Shown here: positions 24,001-31,257 of the stretch, piece after piece | How positions within the stretch are numbered: position 1 is the first letter of the stretch | Layout: every line of letters starts with the position of its first letter | Source: Rathayibacter_A sp036510655 | GTDB taxonomy: Bacteria > Actinomycetota > Actinomycetes > Actinomycetales > Microbacteriaceae | Assembly (NCBI GenBank): GCA_036510655.1 | Contig: DATCDQ010000021.1 | Span: forward strand, 53,764 to 117,763 | Direction: 5' to 3' | DNA: 64,000 nt | The notes under the pieces: generated by a model | Database searches by the model: none | Told to the model about the DNA's origin: nothing | What the model saw: only the letters and a program-made list of their open reading frames with translations | Made by a program: the position numbers and the translations under genes

Positions 24001-24009
24001 AGTCGATCC
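23998..24009 (+). promoter_or_regulatory. -10 box for leaderless S4-protein mRNA
   Basis: TAGAGT is followed by six bases and the ATG start. No ribosome binding site is seen. Confidence 0.55.
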
Positions 24010-24381
24010 ATGGCAGAGGCCGCATCCACGCGTGTTGACAGCTGGTGCTGGGGCATCCGGTTGTTCAAAACACGCTCATTGGCGACCACGGCCTGCCGTG
24101 CCGGACACGTCAAGGTCAACGGTGAGAGGGCCAAAGCGGCGCAGTCGGTGCGCATCGGCGACGAGGTCAGGGTGCGCAGTGCAGGATTTGACCGGATCGT
24201 CGTCGTGAAGCGCATCGTCGTCAAGCGGGTGGGAGCATCCGTTGCCGCAGAATGTTTCACCGACCTGACCCCTCCGCCGACTTCGCGCGAATCCAGTGCG
24301 ACGCCGCCGACGCGCGAGCGGGGTGCCGGGCGCCCGACCAAGCGGGAGCGTCGAGAGTTCGAGCGGCTGCGCGGACGCTGA
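24010..24381 (+). CDS. S4-domain RNA-binding protein (Hsp15/YlmH-like)
   Basis: A 123-residue protein whose first 65 residues form an S4 RNA-binding domain: TRVDSWCWGIRLFKTRSLA, followed by ACRAGHVKVNGERAKAAQSVRIGDEV. The remainder is basic and low in complexity. This matches the Hsp15 family, which binds stalled 50S subunits carrying nascent chain-tRNA in bacteria with a full-length homologue. The function here is inferred. Gene size is normal for actinobacterial members. Confidence 0.9.
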   Translation: MAEAASTRVDSWCWGIRLFKTRSLATTACRAGHVKVNGERAKAAQSVRIGDEVRVRSAGFDRIVVVKRIVVKRVGASVAAECFTDLTPPPTSRESSATPPTRERGAGRPTKRERREFERLRGR

Positions 24382-24511
24382 GCGCGATCGGCGAAACCGT
24401 GGCAACACGCGGGACTCTCAGTTTGACCCCTTATGCTCGGAATATCTGAGCGGGCGTGCCCGCTGGACGCCTCGGCTGGGAAGTCGAATCAGACCCCCCG
24501 AACGAGGATCC

Positions 24512-25609
24512 ATGGCTATGACAGCCCATTCCGGAGAGATCCGGTCCACCAAGCCGCGCCGTACGGACGGCACGACGGTCACGAGCACGTACAGTGCGCT
24601 GTTGCAGACTGTGAAAGATGCCGGCCTGTTGCGTCGCCGCCGCGGCTTCTACATCACCGTTTTCGCATTGCTCGTGCTGGCCGCGGCCGGCGCCGGCGCT
24701 GGTTTCGTGTTGTTGGGCAATTCCTGGTTCCAATTGTTGATTGCAGGAGCGCTCGGGCTCATCCTGACGCAGTTCGCTTTTCTCGCCCACGAGGCATCGC
24801 ACCGGCAGGTTTTCGCCTCCGGGCCGGCGAATGACAAGGCCGGACGCATCCTGGCCAACGGTTTCGTCGGCATCAGCTACTCCTGGTGGATGACCAAGCA
24901 CACGCGACACCACGCCAACCCGAACACCGTGGGCAAAGACCCCGACATCGAGGTCGACACGATCTCGTTCATTGAAGAGGACGCGGCCAAGCGCACCGGA
25001 ATCATGGCGCTGATCACGCGGAAGCAGGGCTACCTGTTCTTCCCGCTGCTGATGCTCGAGGGTTTGAACCTGCACATCATATCCGTGCGCTCGCTGTTCG
25101 AGGACGGCCCGGCGCGCGGTCGCAGCCTTGAATTGACCTTGATCGGTCTGCGGCTTGCGCTCTATGTCGCCGTCATCTTCTGGTTCTTGCCGCTCGGTAT
25201 GGCCTTCGCGTTCATTGGCCTGCAACTGGCCGTGTTCGGCGTCTACATGGGTGCGACCTTCGCACCGAACCACAAGGGCATGCCGATCATCCCCGCTGGC
25301 AGCAAAGTCGACTTTCTGACCAAACAGGTGCTCACATCGCGCAACATCAGCGGCGGCTACCCGATGAGCCTCGCGATGGGGGGCCTCAACTACCAGATCG
25401 AGCACCACCTGTTCCCGAGCATGCCGCGGCCCAGCCTCGCTCGCGCTCGCATCATCGTGCGGGAGCACTGCTCGCAAATGGGTGTGGAGTACACCGAGAC
25501 CACGCTGATGCGTTCCTACGGAATCGTAGTCCAATACCTCAACCGCGTGGGTCTGGCTGCTCGAGACCCGTTCGACTGCCCGATGGTCAACCAGTTCCGC
25601 AGGCCGTAA
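24512..25609 (+). CDS. Membrane fatty acid desaturase
   Basis: A di-iron acyl-lipid or acyl-CoA desaturase, likely introducing a double bond to keep membranes fluid. The 365-residue protein has two pairs of membrane helices and the three histidine boxes HEASH, HTRHH and QIEHH, all intact. The ATG at 24512 follows GAGG and gives the expected N-terminus; the long upstream extension of the frame is not conserved and overlaps the S4 gene. Its last 23 bases overlap the convergent WYL regulator gene. A cold-adapted or soil lifestyle would fit, but this is speculation. Confidence 0.92.
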   Translation: MAMTAHSGEIRSTKPRRTDGTTVTSTYSALLQTVKDAGLLRRRRGFYITVFALLVLAAAGAGAGFVLLGNSWFQLLIAGALGLILTQFAFLAHEASHRQVFASGPANDKAGRILANGFVGISYSWWMTKHTRHHANPNTVGKDPDIEVDTISFIEEDAAKRTGIMALITRKQGYLFFPLLMLEGLNLHIISVRSLFEDGPARGRSLELTLIGLRLALYVAVIFWFLPLGMAFAFIGLQLAVFGVYMGATFAPNHKGMPIIPAGSKVDFLTKQVLTSRNISGGYPMSLAMGGLNYQIEHHLFPSMPRPSLARARIIVREHCSQMGVEYTETTLMRSYGIVVQYLNRVGLAARDPFDCPMVNQFRRP

Positions 25610-26561
25610 CAGCTCGTCGCATCCGTTCGGATGCGTTGCGCGCGACCGCCAAGAATTCCGCGGATCCGCGCAACTCGTATTCGACGCCTTCTGGAATCCA
25701 GGCGAGCGCCGAGAGCATGACCGCCATCGAATCTCCGCCGATCGGCCAGCGCGTCGACGAAGCATCGATGGCGACGGCTTCCGTTGCCCACGATCCGAGG
25801 TCTTCGCGCAAGGTTTCGACCGGGATCCGAAGGATCACCTCTCCCATGTACCTGCGGTGTCCGCCGGCAACCGCAGTTGCCACGAACGCGGCGGCGTCTT
25901 CTGCAGGGAGCGGGCGCGGCGCGAATCGCACACGCGTGCCGAAGAACCGGTTGATTCGATCGACTCGGAAGGTTCGCCAGTCCTCCCTCTGGAGATCCCA
26001 GCAGACGAGGAACCAGCGGCGCCCCGATGCAACGAGACTGAATGGTTCGACCGTTCGATCCGTTGCCGCGCCATCGGCGGCGACATAGTGAAAACGAATG
26101 CGCTCCGTGTCGCGGCATGCCAGCGCAAGCTGCCCAAGCAACGCGGGAGCGACAAGGTCTCCCCCGGGTGCTTGCTGGCTGACGAAAGCTCCGAGTGCGT
26201 TCACTCGCTCTCGTAAAGCGGATGGCAGCACCTGTTCGAATTTCGCCAGTGCGCTCTGCGCTGTCTGTTCTCCGTCGACCAGCCCCAACGTCGCAGCAAC
26301 ACGCAAGCCGATTGCCATCGTGACAGCCTCTTCATCGCCCAGGAGCAACGGCGGCAACCGGGCTCCGGCCTCGAGTCGATAGCCTCCAGCGGCCCCCCTG
26401 GCGGCCTCGATGCGATAGCCCAGCTCGCGTAGCCGCTCGATGTCACGCCGAAGCGTGCGCGCTGTCACCCCCAACCGGTCCGCAAGTTCCGTGCCGGGCC
26501 ACTGTCGATGTGTCTGTAGCAGGCTGAGCAGTTCGAGTGCTCGAGAGGTCGTTTCTGCCAT
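25587..26561 (-). CDS. WYL-domain (YafY/DeoR-type) transcriptional regulator
   Basis: A 324-residue regulator. The N-terminal DeoR-like winged helix (ELADRLGVTARTLRRDIERLRELGY) is followed by GAAGGYRLEAGARLPPLLL, then a WYL domain (RIRFHYVAADG, RRWFLVCWDLQREDWRTFRVDRI) that usually senses nucleic acid or small ligands. The C-terminal WCX extension is present. It is divergent from a VOC-family gene 61 bp away, a frequent pairing, so it likely controls that gene and itself. Ligand unknown. Confidence 0.92.
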   Translation of the reverse strand: MAETTSRALELLSLLQTHRQWPGTELADRLGVTARTLRRDIERLRELGYRIEAARGAAGGYRLEAGARLPPLLLGDEEAVTMAIGLRVAATLGLVDGEQTAQSALAKFEQVLPSALRERVNALGAFVSQQAPGGDLVAPALLGQLALACRDTERIRFHYVAADGAATDRTVEPFSLVASGRRWFLVCWDLQREDWRTFRVDRINRFFGTRVRFAPRPLPAEDAAAFVATAVAGGHRRYMGEVILRIPVETLREDLGSWATEAVAIDASSTRWPIGGDSMAVMLSALAWIPEGVEYELRGSAEFLAVARNASERMRRAVTACGTG

Positions 26562-26622
26562 ACCCTCAGTCTTATCGCTATTAGGACGTTATTTGACCTA
26601 TTTTGCATCTATTGTCGTGACC

Positions 26623-27012
26623 ATGAACAACGAACAGAACATGAACTGGAAAATCGAACTTGTCGCGATACCGGTGACAGACGTGGATCGAGCCAAGGCG
26701 TTCTATGTCGATCAGGTCGGTTTCCACGACGATTTCGACCAAGTCGTCAGCGAAAGTATTCGTTTCGTGCAGCTGACTCCGCCCGGATCCGCATGCTCGA
26801 TCTGTTTCGGCATCGGGATTACCGAAATGGCGCCAGGATCGCAAAAGGGTGTACAGATCGTCGTCCCGAACGCTGACGACGCCCGGCAACACTTGGTGGA
26901 CAATGGCGTCGCCGCCAGCGAAGTCGACGAACAGTCCTGGGGCCGATTCGTCTACTTCGCCGATCCGGATGGCAACACCTGGTCGCTTCAGGAACTCCCT
27001 AAGCGAAACTAA
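26623..27012 (+). CDS. VOC-family (glyoxalase-like) protein
   Basis: A 129-residue single-domain vicinal oxygen chelate protein: KIELVAIPVTDVDRAKAFYVDQVGF at the start and GRFVYFADPDGNTWSLQEL at the end. Such proteins include glyoxalases, antibiotic-binding proteins and dioxygenases. The first metal ligand (usually His or Glu at the start) is not obvious, so enzymatic activity is unsure. It is divergent from a WYL regulator and may be its target. Upstream, TATTGT lies seven bases before ATG. Confidence 0.85.
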   Translation: MNNEQNMNWKIELVAIPVTDVDRAKAFYVDQVGFHDDFDQVVSESIRFVQLTPPGSACSICFGIGITEMAPGSQKGVQIVVPNADDARQHLVDNGVAASEVDEQSWGRFVYFADPDGNTWSLQELPKRN

Positions 27013-27042
27013 AGCGCCAGCGGTCAACTTCTCACTGACGGG

Positions 27043-28332
27043 TCAGACCGCGCTGCTGCAGGAATCCGCCCGCGCGAGCAGTTGCATCCGCTCGCGTTCG
27101 TTGCGGGTAAGCGCGGCTGCCCGCTCGAATTCGCGTCGTGCTTCGCTCGTTCGGCCGAGCTTGACCAGCAGATCGGCTCGTGCGCTGGGCAGCAGGTGAT
27201 AGCCGAGCAGTTCGCCGCGCGCCGCCAGCTCATCGATCAGCGCGAGCCCGGCCTGCGGGCCGTACGCCATCGAAACGGCTACGGCGCGGTTCAATTCGAC
27301 CACGGGCGAGGGCAGCACCTGTGCGAGCGCGTCATACACGGCGGCAATGGACTGCCAATCGGTGTCGGATGCCCGTGCCGCCCTGGCATGGCACGCCGCG
27401 ATCTCGGCCTGGAGTGCGTATGGGCCAAGCGCGCCGCCACGCTGCTCGGCACGCGCCAGTGCGGCGAGCCCATTGGTGATGAGGAGTCGATCCCAGCGCG
27501 AGCGGTCCTGCTCCAACAGCAGCACAGGCTCGCCGTTTGATGCGGTGCGAGCGCCCAGCCGAGACGCCTGCAACTCCATCAGCGCCAACAGGCCGTAGAC
27601 TTCGGCCTCGGCCGGAATCAGCTCGGCCAGCACGCGCCCCAGCCGCATCGCCTCCTGGCATAGCTCCGGCCGCACCAGATCGTCACCAGCAGTCGCCGAG
27701 TAGCCCTCGTTGAAAATCAGATAGACGACCTCGAGCACGGATCCGAGCCGAGCCGCGAATTCGTCGTAACCGGGTACCTCGAACGGCACGTGTGCGGCAG
27801 AAAGCGTCTTCTTCGCACGCACCACGCGCTGGGCGATCGTCGTCGTCGACACGAGATAGGCACGCGCTATCTCTTCGGTCGTCAGCCCGCCAATCAGTCT
27901 CAACGTGAGCGCGACGCGTGCCGGAGCGCTCAAGACTGGGTGGCACGATACGAATACCAGGCGGAGCACGTCGTCGTTGATTGTTTCGTCCAACTCGATA
28001 AGTTCCGGCCGTCCGAGCGCCAAGTCGGGATCGTACATGTCAGCAATCTGCGCGTATTTGGCATCTCGTCGTTCGAGCCTTCGCCAGCGGTCGATCGCCC
28101 GCCGTTTCGCCGTTGCCGTCAGCCACGCGCCGGTGTTGCGCGGAATGCCGGAGACAGGCCACTTCTCGAGGGCTTCGACCAGTGCGTCTCCCGCACACTC
28201 TTCCGCGAGCGAGAGGTCACCGGTCATCCGCACGAGGGTGGCGATGATCCGCGCAGACTCGATCCGCCAGACAGCGTCGACCGCCCGAGCGACCTGCTCG
28301 CGCGCGGTCACGGTGGCCGTGGGTCCTGTCAC
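27043..28332 (-). CDS. ECF42-type RNA polymerase sigma factor
   Basis: A 429-residue ECF sigma factor with normal sigma2 (LAEECAGDALVEALEKWP, GAWLTATAKRRAIDRWRR) and sigma4 (LIGGLTTEEIARAYLVSTTTIAQRVVRAKK) regions, plus a C-terminal extension of about 230 residues with NEGYSAT and TPR-like helices. This architecture defines the ECF42 group, which has no classical anti-sigma factor and is co-encoded with a DGPF/YCII protein. The GTG start overlaps the stop of the DGPF gene (GTGA), so the two are coupled. Control probably works through the C-terminal extension. Confidence 0.92.
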   Translation of the reverse strand: MTGPTATVTAREQVARAVDAVWRIESARIIATLVRMTGDLSLAEECAGDALVEALEKWPVSGIPRNTGAWLTATAKRRAIDRWRRLERRDAKYAQIADMYDPDLALGRPELIELDETINDDVLRLVFVSCHPVLSAPARVALTLRLIGGLTTEEIARAYLVSTTTIAQRVVRAKKTLSAAHVPFEVPGYDEFAARLGSVLEVVYLIFNEGYSATAGDDLVRPELCQEAMRLGRVLAELIPAEAEVYGLLALMELQASRLGARTASNGEPVLLLEQDRSRWDRLLITNGLAALARAEQRGGALGPYALQAEIAACHARAARASDTDWQSIAAVYDALAQVLPSPVVELNRAVAVSMAYGPQAGLALIDELAARGELLGYHLLPSARADLLVKLGRTSEARREFERAAALTRNERERMQLLARADSCSSAV

Positions 28333-28745
28333 GCCGTGCGTGATTCCCCGTGTTCCTCGCGCCACTGTACTTCCTTCTGCACGAACTCGTTCTCCTGATC
28401 GAATTCCGAGACGTCATAGACCTGACGCACCTCGATCCTGCCTGAACGCAGCGGAACCCGCCGGGCGCGCTCAACGGCTTCCTCCAGCGATCCGGCCTGC
28501 AGAATCCAGAATCCGGCAATCAGCTCTTTGGTTTCGGCGAACGGCCCATCCGTCACCGCGCGCGTCTCGCCGTCGAAGTCGACGCGCGCACCGGTCGAAC
28601 TCGAGTGCAGGCCTTCTCCTGCCAGCAGCACGCCATCATTGATGAGTTCCTCGTTATAGCGCCCCATGGCGGCGATGTCTTCGTTGCTCGGCGCCTGGCC
28701 CGACTCCGTCGCCTCGTCGGCCTTGAGCAAAAGCATGAACTTCAT
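28329..28745 (-). CDS. DGPF-motif YCII-like protein
   Basis: A 138-residue ferredoxin-like YCII/DGPF-domain protein: MKFMLLLKADEATESG at the start and TDGPFAETKELIAGFWILQ in the middle. Members occur in operons with ECF42 sigma factors and are suspected partners or targets. The ATG follows AAGGAGAA. It is co-translated with the sigma factor gene downstream and divergent from a luciferase-like oxidoreductase gene. Biochemical function unknown. Confidence 0.92.
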   Translation of the reverse strand: MKFMLLLKADEATESGQAPSNEDIAAMGRYNEELINDGVLLAGEGLHSSSTGARVDFDGETRAVTDGPFAETKELIAGFWILQAGSLEEAVERARRVPLRSGRIEVRQVYDVSEFDQENEFVQKEVQWREEHGESRTA

Positions 28746-28900
28746 CGTGGTTCTCCTTCGTGAATTGGTCGGCACGCTGTGCCCCTTGCAGACACGTCGA
28801 ACAAGCCCGGCCGAATTCGACACGGCCGCAGAACAAGCCTGACAGGTCATCCAGGAATGTGCGAGGGAATATCCGGAAGCCTCGCACCGCTGCACCCAGT

Positions 28901-29911
28901 GTGAAGCGCATCGGATTTCTCTCGTTCGGCCACTGGCAATCCGTCCCAGGGTCGCGAACGCTCACCGCCTCAGACGCGCTACGGCAGAGCATCGAATTGG
29001 CGGTCGCCGCCGAGGAGGTGGGCGCTGACGGGGCGTACTTCCGAGTACACCACTTCGCCCCGCAACTGGCCTCTCCGTTTGCACTTCTGGCCGCGATCGG
29101 GGCACGAACCAGCACCATCGAAATCGGCACGGCCGTGATCGACATGCGCTATGAGAACCCGTTTTACATGGCGGAGGATGCCGCAGCCGCGGATCTGATC
29201 TCCGCCGGCCGACTGCAATTGGGCATCAGCAGAGGATCACCGGAGCCGGCGCTGGCCGGCTACGAATCGTTCGGCCATGTTCCGGCCGAGGGAGAGAGCG
29301 ACGCGGACCTGGCGCGGCGTCACACTGAACTCTTCCGCGCTGCGATTGGCGGCGCAGGCGTCGCGATGTCGAATCCGCAGATGACCGGCTCGAGTCAACC
29401 GCTAGCGATCGAGCCGCGCTCCCCAGGCCTCCCCGAGCGCATCTGGTGGGGCGCCGGCAGCCGCGCAACCGCAGTGTGGACGGCCCAGCAGGGCATGAAC
29501 CTGATGAGTTCGACACTTCTGACCGAGGACACCGGCGTGCCGTTCGACGAGCTTCAGGCCGAGCAGATCGCCATGTTCCACACAGCATGGAAAGAAGCAG
29601 TGCACGAGCGCGAGCCGCGCGTTTCGGTGAGTCGCAGCATCCTGCCGATCATCGACGAGGAGACGAACCACTACTTTGGTCTGCGTGCGCAGGCGGACGC
29701 CCACGACCAGGTCGGCTATCTCGACGGCGGATTGGCCCGGTTCGGGCGAAGTTTCATCGGCGAACCTGATCAGCTCGCCGCAGAACTCAAAGCGGATGCC
29801 GCGGTGCAAGCCGCGGACACCATCCTCGTCACCGTGCCGAATCAGCTCGGCGTCGACTTCAACGCCCGCATCCTCGAATCGATCGTGCGGGACATCCTGC
29901 CAGCGCTGTGA
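28901..29911 (+). CDS. LLM-class flavin-dependent oxidoreductase
   Basis: A 336-residue luciferase-like TIM barrel. It starts KRIGFLSFGHW, has AYFRVHHFAPQLASPF, GTAVIDMRYENPFYMAEDAAAADLISAGRL and LGISRGSPEPA. The wide family uses FMN or F420 to oxidise small molecules; the YxxRVHHFAPQ segment is of the FMN monooxygenase-like kind. The GTG at 28901 gives the conserved N-terminus, but no ribosome binding site is visible. It is divergent from the DGPF/ECF42 operon and might be in its regulon (inference). Confidence 0.88.
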   Translation: MKRIGFLSFGHWQSVPGSRTLTASDALRQSIELAVAAEEVGADGAYFRVHHFAPQLASPFALLAAIGARTSTIEIGTAVIDMRYENPFYMAEDAAAADLISAGRLQLGISRGSPEPALAGYESFGHVPAEGESDADLARRHTELFRAAIGGAGVAMSNPQMTGSSQPLAIEPRSPGLPERIWWGAGSRATAVWTAQQGMNLMSSTLLTEDTGVPFDELQAEQIAMFHTAWKEAVHEREPRVSVSRSILPIIDEETNHYFGLRAQADAHDQVGYLDGGLARFGRSFIGEPDQLAAELKADAAVQAADTILVTVPNQLGVDFNARILESIVRDILPAL

Positions 29912-29914
29912 GGC

Positions 29915-30217
29915 CTAACTGAGCGTGGCGAAGTAGGTCAGAACGTCGTCGAGTGACCCGGCGGTCATTCGCGAAATGCCGTGGCCATGGCCGAGACGGA
30001 GCACGTCGAAACTCGTCTCGTCGATACGCTCGGCGAATCCAAGCACGCTGCCCGCCTCGCCGAACGGGATCGTGATGTCGCTGACTCGCCACTCCGATCC
30101 GGAAATGGGAACGAGTCGGATCGTACCGCGCGCGAGGGTCGTGACCCGCGGCGCAGTCGCGTGGGGCTGAACCGGCTGGCGGTGGGTGACCTGCCGTGAC
30201 TGCGTGTGAAGAGACAT
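29915..30217 (-). CDS. Small protein of unknown function
   Basis: A 100-residue protein that I do not recognise. The N-terminal 30 residues are polar and disordered. The rest, from TIRLVPISGSEWRVSDI to SLDDVLTYFATLS, looks like a small alpha/beta domain with no enzyme motif. A strong GGGAGGT ribosome binding site before the ATG and coding-like base use support a real gene. It is convergent with the LLM gene, three bases apart. Confidence 0.65.
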   Translation of the reverse strand: MSLHTQSRQVTHRQPVQPHATAPRVTTLARGTIRLVPISGSEWRVSDITIPFGEAGSVLGFAERIDETSFDVLRLGHGHGISRMTAGSLDDVLTYFATLS

Positions 30218-30329
30218 CCGTGAACCTCCCGAATCGCGCTGTATAACAAGTGTCGCGCCGCAAGATTAACGGGAGTTTTCCGGCGCATAACGATTCGGTG
30301 CGAATTGGCTGAGCAGCCCGGCCGCGCCG

Positions 30330-31154
30330 TCAGGTGAGGTGATCGAAGTCGCCCCGAACCCAGGCCGCGTACCGCTCCGCCGAACGGCGGATCACGGCGT
30401 GCGCATCCGAATCCACGACACCGCCGAAATTGCCGTACAGGCGGTCAAACGGGAGCTCGATGCTCGTCCGTGCGACCCGCTCCACGACCGCGGCCGATAA
30501 CGGCAACATGTTCGGGTAGCTGCGCAGGAACGATACAGACGTGCCGTTCGGGCTCGGGAAGATGCTGTCTCCTGTGAGCAGCACACCGAGACCGTCGGCC
30601 CCTGCAGGCCACAGTGCGACAGCGCTCCCCGGGAAGTGCCCACCGACCGTGCGCAGAAGCACGTCGGGCAGAACCTGCAGGTCGCCGCGCCAACTGCGGA
30701 TGCACGCATCCTCCCGCTGTACCCAGCTGCGATCCTGTTCCGCAACGTAGACCGGCACGTCGCCGAGCAGGCGCGACCACTGCACCTGCGCGCCGTACAT
30801 ATGCGGGTGGCTGGCCACGATCGCTGCGACCTCACCGAGTTCGAGCACCTGCTCGGCCGCCCGTTCATCGACGAAGCCGATCGGGTCCCAAAGGAGATTG
30901 CCATTTGAGGTACGGATCAGCAGCGAGCGCTGCCCGATTCCGACGGACGGGCGCGAGACGATTCCGAACAGGTCAGGTTCGACCGGGGTGATCTCAATAC
31001 TGTGACCGTCAGAACTGAGCGCGTCCAACGCCCGCCAGGCCTGGCCACCGCGCGGCACATACTGCCGTTCGTCGAGGCAGATCGCGCAGCCCTGCGGGGG
31101 CTGTTCTGTCTCAGGATGCTCGACACCGCACGCCGCACACACCCACACCGTCAT
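30330..31154 (-). CDS. Rubredoxin-like zinc knuckle / MBL-fold protein
   Basis: A 274-residue protein. The N-terminus has a zinc-knuckle pattern VCAACGVEH...CAICLDE. The main part is a metallo-beta-lactamase-like fold with IVASHPHMYGAQVQW, GGHFPGSAVALW and LLTGDSIF. The usual HxHxDH motif is reduced to SHPHMYG, so the second metal site is incomplete; hydrolase activity is uncertain. The codon before the frame is preceded by TGGGGT. A 14-bp duplication sits immediately upstream of the start. Confidence 0.82.
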   Translation of the reverse strand: MTVWVCAACGVEHPETEQPPQGCAICLDERQYVPRGGQAWRALDALSSDGHSIEITPVEPDLFGIVSRPSVGIGQRSLLIRTSNGNLLWDPIGFVDERAAEQVLELGEVAAIVASHPHMYGAQVQWSRLLGDVPVYVAEQDRSWVQREDACIRSWRGDLQVLPDVLLRTVGGHFPGSAVALWPAGADGLGVLLTGDSIFPSPNGTSVSFLRSYPNMLPLSAAVVERVARTSIELPFDRLYGNFGGVVDSDAHAVIRRSAERYAAWVRGDFDHLT

Positions 31155-31162
31155 CGTCTACC

Positions 31163-31190
31163 CCACATCGTCTGCTCCACATCGTCTGCT
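31163..31190. repeat. 14-bp perfect tandem duplication
   Basis: CCACATCGTCTGCT occurs twice, directly upstream of the MBL-protein start on the minus strand, in the promoter/leader region. A partial third unit (CATCGTCT) lies further left. Confidence 0.85.
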
Positions 31191-31257
31191 CGACTTCGCC
31201 TGCCGAGCCCGCCACCAGTATCCCCCGCACCACCCTCGCCTGTCGCGGGTCAATGAG

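Noticed and set aside
24431..25765. 444-codon open frame opposite the fatty acid desaturase gene
   Set aside because: No motif and low-complexity polar content; the desaturase with three histidine boxes explains the region.
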